Position numbers and translations under genes: made by a program. A DNA stretch of 64,000 bases, taken from the NCBI GenBank assembly GCA_018240785.1, contig JAFEFC010000022.1:101697-165696 (forward strand), written 5' to 3'. Shown piece by piece: positions 60,512 to 64,000 of this stretch. Source of the stretch: Pseudomonadota bacterium. Its GTDB lineage: Bacteria > Pseudomonadota > Gammaproteobacteria > Burkholderiales > Rhodocyclaceae. How positions within the stretch are numbered: the stretch's first letter is position 1; each line of letters starts with the position of its first letter. The notes beneath the pieces were generated by a model, which was given only the letters and a program-made list of their open reading frames with translations, did not search any database and was not told the origin of the DNA.

Positions 60512-61189
60512 ATGAGCTGCTGGGCCTTGCTCGCATTGAAACCGCCACCTCTGGGCAAGACGCGGCTATCCGGGCTGCTGCCCGGAGCCGAGCGCGAACA
60601 TCTTGTCCTGGAGATGTTCGACCGCGTGATCAACGCCCTGCAGTCCGCGCGGGAGATCGACCACATCGCCGTCGTCACGCCCGAACCCGGCCTGCTGCCG
60701 CGCGGCGTGGTCGCGGTGGCCGACCCCGGCGCCGGTCTCAACCACGCACTCGACGCCGGCCGCCGCGAGATCACCGCGCGGGGTGCGCGCGAGCTGCTGG
60801 TGCTGCATGCCGACCTGCCCACCCTCACCAGCCGCGAGGTGGACGTCTTCGTGCGCCAGGGCCGCCGCACCGGACTCGCCCTTGCACCCGACCACCACCG
60901 CCAGGGCACCAACGGCCTCGTGCTCTCGCTGCCGAGCGCATTCGGCTTCCGCTTCGGCACTGCCAGTCTTGCGCTGCACCTCGGAGAGGCGCGGCGCTGC
61001 GGGCTCGATGCGACGCTCAGCGTTCTCCCCGGCTTTGCCCATGACATCGACGAGCCGGCGGACCTGCAACACCTTCCCCGTAGTAGCAGCGGCTGCCGCC
61101 GCGCGCCCCTTCCAGCACCCCGGAGTACACCGAGATGGACAGCAAGCCCGAAGATCTTCTTGCCCTTGCACTCGACGGAGCGCGGCTGA
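60512..61189 (+). CDS. cofC: Phospholactate/phosphoenolpyruvate guanylyltransferase, F420 synthesis
   Basis: A 225-residue CofC/FbiD nucleotidyltransferase. It joins GTP to 2-phospholactate, PEP or 3-phosphoglycerate, making the activated side chain that CofD attaches to the deazaflavin Fo. Segments: ALLALKPPPLGKTRLSGLLP with the catalytic Lys region, LVLHADLPTLTSREV, APDHHRQGTNGLVLSLP and a C-terminal PGFAHDIDEPADLQHL. The strong GGAGGAGCAGG site fixes ATG 60512. The last 18 codons overlap fbiC by 55 bases and encode a Pro/Ser/Arg-rich tail absent from typical members. Which three-carbon substrate it uses cannot be told. Confidence 0.9.
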   Translation: MSCWALLALKPPPLGKTRLSGLLPGAEREHLVLEMFDRVINALQSAREIDHIAVVTPEPGLLPRGVVAVADPGAGLNHALDAGRREITARGARELLVLHADLPTLTSREVDVFVRQGRRTGLALAPDHHRQGTNGLVLSLPSAFGFRFGTASLALHLGEARRCGLDATLSVLPGFAHDIDEPADLQHLPRSSSGCRRAPLPAPRSTPRWTASPKIFLPLHSTERG

Positions 61190-63549
61190 GCGACGCGCAG
61201 ATCCACGTCATCGCCGCCGGCGCAGCCACCGACGCATTGCTGGCCTGTGCCGAAAGGCTGACCTTGAAGGGACACGGCCACCTGGTCGGCCACTCGCGCA
61301 AGGTCTTCATCCCGGTGACGCGCATGTGCCGCAACGCCTGCGGTTATTGCACCTTCGTCGCCCCGCCGCGCTCCGGCGCGGCTGTGTTCATGCACGAAGA
61401 GGAAGTGCTGCAGATCGCTCGCGCCGGTGCCTCCGCCGGTTGTCGCGAAGCCCTGTTCACCCTCGGCGAGAAGCCCGAGCTGCGCCATCGCGCCGCACGC
61501 GATGCGCTGGATGCGATGGGCCATGCGAGCACCATCGCCTACGTGGCAGCCCTCGCCGAGCGTGTCTTCCGCGAAACCGGCTTGCTGCCGCACATCAATG
61601 CCGGCAACCTCGACGCCGACGAATTCGCGTTGCTGCGCCCGCATGCCGCGTCCATGGGGATCATGCTGGAGAGTGCTGCGGAACGTCTGGGCGAACGCGG
61701 GCAGGCACACTGGAACTGCCCCGACAAGGCGCCCGCTGCGCGCCTTGCCACCCTCGAGGCTGCTGGCAGGCAGCGCGTTGCGATGACCAGCGGCATCCTC
61801 GTCGGCATCGGCGAAACGCCTGCCGAACGAGTCGAGGCGCTGCTTGCCCTGCGCGCCGTGCATGAGCGCCACGGCAACCTGCAGGAAGTCATCGTGCAGA
61901 ATTTCCGCGCCAAGCCGCGCACGCGCATGGCTCACGCTGCCGAGCCGGGCGTGGCGGAGCACGCGCGCGCGATCGCGATGGCGCGCATCGTCTTCGGTGC
62001 GCAGATGTCCATCCAAGCGCCGCCCAACCTGCGCCCCGGCGCACTCGACGCGCTGATTGCCGCCGGTGTGAACGACTGGGGCGGGATTTCGCCGGTCACG
62101 ATCGATCACGTCAATCCCGAGGCGGCATGGCCGGAACTCGAGCAGCTTGCGCAGGAAACGCGTCGATGCGGCCGCCAGCTCGCCGAAAGACTGGCGATCG
62201 TTCCCGCCTTCGCCCGCGAGGCCAGCCGCTGGACCGAAGGCGACATCCGCCGGATCGTGCTCCGCAGTGCCGACGCGGCAGGCTGGGTCCGCGAAGACGA
62301 GTGGCTGGCCGGGGCGGGAATGAAGCCCGCCGAGCACCTCGCCCAGCTCGTCACCACCGCGTCGCGGCAGCAGGCGAGTCCCGCCATCGCAAGGACGCTC
62401 GCACGCATCGCGGCCGGGATCACACCCGACGAAGACGAACTCGCGCATCTCTTCACCGCGCGCGGCGGCGATTTCGCTGCCATCGTGGGCGCTGCCGACA
62501 CGCTCCGTGCCACGGTGGTCGGCGATGCGGTGTCCTATGTGAATAACTGCAACATCAACTACACGAACATCTGCCAGCATCGCTGCGGTTTCTGCGCGTT
62601 CGCCAAGAGCCACGCCGCCAGCACCATGCGCGGACCGGCCTACACCCTGGATGCCGATGAAGTGGCGCAGCGGGCTCGCGAGGCGTGGGACAGGGGCGCG
62701 CGCGAAGTCTGCATGCAGGGCGGGATCCATCCGCATTACGACGGCGACACCTACCTCGCCCTGACGCGCGCGGTGAGGGCGGCGCTGCCCGCCATGCACA
62801 TCCATGCCTTTTCGCCGCTGGAAGTCCTGCACGGCGCCCGCTCGCTCGGCCTGCCGGTTGCCGACTATCTCGGTCGCCTGCGCGACGCCGGACTGGGCTC
62901 GCTGCCCGGCACCGCTGCCGAGATCCTGGACGACGAGGTACGGGCGATCATCTGCGCCGACAAGCTCGACACCGCCGAGTGGCTCGATGTCATGAGGGCT
63001 GCGCATCAGCTCGGGATACGGAGCACGGCGACGATCATGTTCGGCCACGTCGACGGAGCCGTGCATTGGGCCCGCCACCTGCTGCACATTCGCGGGCTGC
63101 AGGCGGAGACGGGCGGCTTCACCGAATTCGTTCCGCTACCCTTCGTGCACATGGAATCGCCGCTGTGGCACAAGGGCCGCGCGCGCTCGGGGCCTTCACT
63201 GCGCGAAGCGATCCTCATGCATGCGGTGCCGCGCCTGGTGTTCGGCAACCTGCTGCCCAACATCCAGACATCATGGGTGAAGATGGGACGGGAAGGCGCA
63301 GCCCTGTGTCTGCGCGCTGGCGCCAACGACCTGGGCGGCACGCTGATGTACGAATCGATCACGCGCTCGGCCGGCGGCATCAACGGCGAGCTGATGAGCG
63401 ACGACGACATGCGCGCGATCGCCGCCCGGGCCGGCCGCCCCTTGCGTCGGCGCACGACCACTTACGGCCCGGTGCCCGACCCGGTGGAGGATTCATCGAT
63501 CGCGGTGCCGACGGTGGATAGGCACGCCGGCCAGGTCGTGGGATGTTGA
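61135..63549 (+). CDS. fbiC: Fo synthase, fused CofG-CofH radical SAM protein
   Basis: An 804-residue fusion that makes the deazaflavin Fo (7,8-didemethyl-8-hydroxy-5-deazariboflavin) from a ribityl-diaminouracil and tyrosine using two SAM radicals. The CofG half comes first, with radical-SAM cysteines C65-x3-C69-x2-C72 (CRNACGYC). The CofH half follows from about residue 440, with C480-x3-C484-x2-C487 (CQHRCGFC). Both clusters are intact. Length and order match actinobacterial FbiC rather than the separate archaeal genes. The start lies inside cofC. It is the commitment step of F420 synthesis, so its presence in a degradative island is strong evidence that F420 is used. Confidence 0.95.
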   Translation: MDSKPEDLLALALDGARLSDAQIHVIAAGAATDALLACAERLTLKGHGHLVGHSRKVFIPVTRMCRNACGYCTFVAPPRSGAAVFMHEEEVLQIARAGASAGCREALFTLGEKPELRHRAARDALDAMGHASTIAYVAALAERVFRETGLLPHINAGNLDADEFALLRPHAASMGIMLESAAERLGERGQAHWNCPDKAPAARLATLEAAGRQRVAMTSGILVGIGETPAERVEALLALRAVHERHGNLQEVIVQNFRAKPRTRMAHAAEPGVAEHARAIAMARIVFGAQMSIQAPPNLRPGALDALIAAGVNDWGGISPVTIDHVNPEAAWPELEQLAQETRRCGRQLAERLAIVPAFAREASRWTEGDIRRIVLRSADAAGWVREDEWLAGAGMKPAEHLAQLVTTASRQQASPAIARTLARIAAGITPDEDELAHLFTARGGDFAAIVGAADTLRATVVGDAVSYVNNCNINYTNICQHRCGFCAFAKSHAASTMRGPAYTLDADEVAQRAREAWDRGAREVCMQGGIHPHYDGDTYLALTRAVRAALPAMHIHAFSPLEVLHGARSLGLPVADYLGRLRDAGLGSLPGTAAEILDDEVRAIICADKLDTAEWLDVMRAAHQLGIRSTATIMFGHVDGAVHWARHLLHIRGLQAETGGFTEFVPLPFVHMESPLWHKGRARSGPSLREAILMHAVPRLVFGNLLPNIQTSWVKMGREGAALCLRAGANDLGGTLMYESITRSAGGINGELMSDDDMRAIAARAGRPLRRRTTTYGPVPDPVEDSSIAVPTVDRHAGQVVGC

Positions 63550-63620
63550 TACAGCCCCAGGCCGCATGCGCGCTTTTCCGGCTGCGGTAAGGCAATGCCT
63601 GCCGTCGGCCGGGCTGCTGC

Positions 63621-63646
63621 CCGGAGCACGCCTGCGCGTGCTCCGG
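63621..63646. terminator. Terminator hairpin, fbiC / ETF-QO
   Basis: A perfect 11-bp stem, CCGGAGCACGC with GCGTGCTCCGG, and a 4-base loop, in the gap between convergent genes. No T-run. Confidence 0.6.
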
Positions 63647-63660
63647 CGCTCATCTCCCGG

Positions 63661-64000
63661 TCACATCCCCTGATAGATCGGCCCCTCGCCGCCCTGCGGC
63701 ACCACCCAGTTGATGTTCTGGGTCGGGTCCTTGATGTCGCAGGTCTTGCAGTGCACGCAGTTCTGCGCGTTGATCTGCAGCCGCGGGCCGGCGTCTTCCT
63801 GCACGATCTCGTACACCCCGGCCGGACAGTAGCGCTGCTCGGGCGCGTCGTACTTGGCGAGGTTCACGCTGATCGGCACCTAGGCATCCTTGAGCTGCAG
63901 ATTGCAGGGCTGGTCTTCCTCGTGGTTGGTGTTGGACAGGAACACCGAGGACAGGCGGTCGAAAGTCAGCACGCCGTCGGGCTTGGGATAGGCGATCTTC
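63661..64000 (-). pseudogene. ETF-ubiquinone oxidoreductase, 3' end with in-frame amber codon
   Basis: The last ~112 codons of an ETF-QO gene; the rest lies beyond the window. Upstream of the stop the frame reads [20 protein letters not shown], after it [20 protein letters not shown]. The C-terminal [4Fe-4S] ligands are in [19 protein letters not shown] plus the earlier Cys of YCPAG. Between LQLKDA and VPISV the codon at 63882-63880 is TAG, in perfect frame with conserved sequence on both sides; homologues have a sense codon there. Either the gene is inactivated, losing the quinone-coupling cluster domain, or this is a sequencing error. The enzyme normally passes electrons from ETF to ubiquinone. 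Confidence 0.85.

Noticed and set aside
8873-63549. Assignment of the island to a named substrate such as menthol, limonene or cholate
   Set aside because: The enzyme families fit several cyclic or branched hydrophobic compounds; no gene is diagnostic for one of them.
1-64000. CRISPR arrays, rRNA genes, intact insertion sequences, prophage
   Set aside because: No regularly spaced repeats, rRNA sequence, complete transposase or phage structural genes were seen in the window.

Overview
The window is GC-rich, densely coded bacterial DNA. The gene content suggests a betaproteobacterium of the Thauera/Azoarcus/Aromatoleum type (Rhodocyclales): CoA-thioester catabolism with many CaiB/BaiF CoA-transferases, a DUF1302/DUF1329 pair, DUF2889, an ETF:quinone oxidoreductase of the membrane Fe-S type, and housekeeping rfbD/manC next to tRNA-Leu(UAG). 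This is inference from gene families; no rRNA or species marker is present.

Layout. (a) 1-5.9 kb: the end of a lipocalin-like AttH/CrtC protein, a CsoR-type metal sensor with a G-tract operator, a decayed OprB porin, an intact mgtA-mgtC magnesium pair and a frameshifted Tn3-family transposase remnant. This looks like a decayed mobile segment. (b) 6.0-8.6 kb: rfbD, manC and tRNA-Leu(UAG). (c) 8.9-63.5 kb: one long catabolic island holding eight CaiB/BaiF proteins, two acyl-CoA dehydrogenase subunits, two MaoC-type hydratase subunits, four crotonases, two thiolase-fold/DUF35 pairs, two amidohydrolases, an acyl-CoA synthetase, a three-subunit molybdenum hydroxylase with XdhC and CoxG accessory proteins, an Fe-S old-yellow-enzyme reductase, a nitronate-monooxygenase-like reductase, DUF1302/DUF1329 envelope proteins, an MFS transporter and AraC and LuxR regulators. 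(d) 63.7-64 kb: the end of an ETF-ubiquinone oxidoreductase gene carrying an in-frame amber codon.

The most striking feature is deazaflavin F420 chemistry. The island ends with npdG (F420:NADPH oxidoreductase), cofC/fbiD and a fused fbiC (CofG+CofH, both radical-SAM motifs intact). It also carries two luciferase-like F420-type oxidoreductases (21.9 and 46.8 kb) and a Ddn-like deazaflavin-dependent reductase (43.6 kb). Cofactor synthesis, cofactor reduction and candidate cofactor users therefore sit together in a degradative cluster. cofD/fbiA and cofE/fbiB are not in the window.

Reading the cluster as a pathway: uptake across the envelope (DUF1302/DUF1329, MFS), CoA activation (AMP ligase, CoA-transferases), hydroxylation by the Mo enzyme, F420H2- or flavin-dependent C=C reduction, epimerisation (AMACR-like), dehydrogenation and hydration by split ACAD and MaoC enzymes, retro-aldol or thiolytic cleavage (thiolase fold + DUF35), and perhaps ring opening by a MenB/BadI-like crotonase. 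Electrons would leave through ETF (etfA at 12.5 kb, etfB at 57.3 kb) to the membrane Fe-S protein at 8.9 kb and/or ETF-QO. The toolbox resembles steroid side-chain and alicyclic degradation, but the substrate cannot be read from sequence.

Four intergenic regions carry a 20-bp imperfect palindrome, CATCACC-N6-GGTGATG, upstream of the Mo hydroxylase, DUF1302, coxG/LLM and npdG/luxR units. A fifth, weaker copy lies before xdhC. It is a candidate regulon operator, plausibly of the LuxR-family protein at 58.2 kb.
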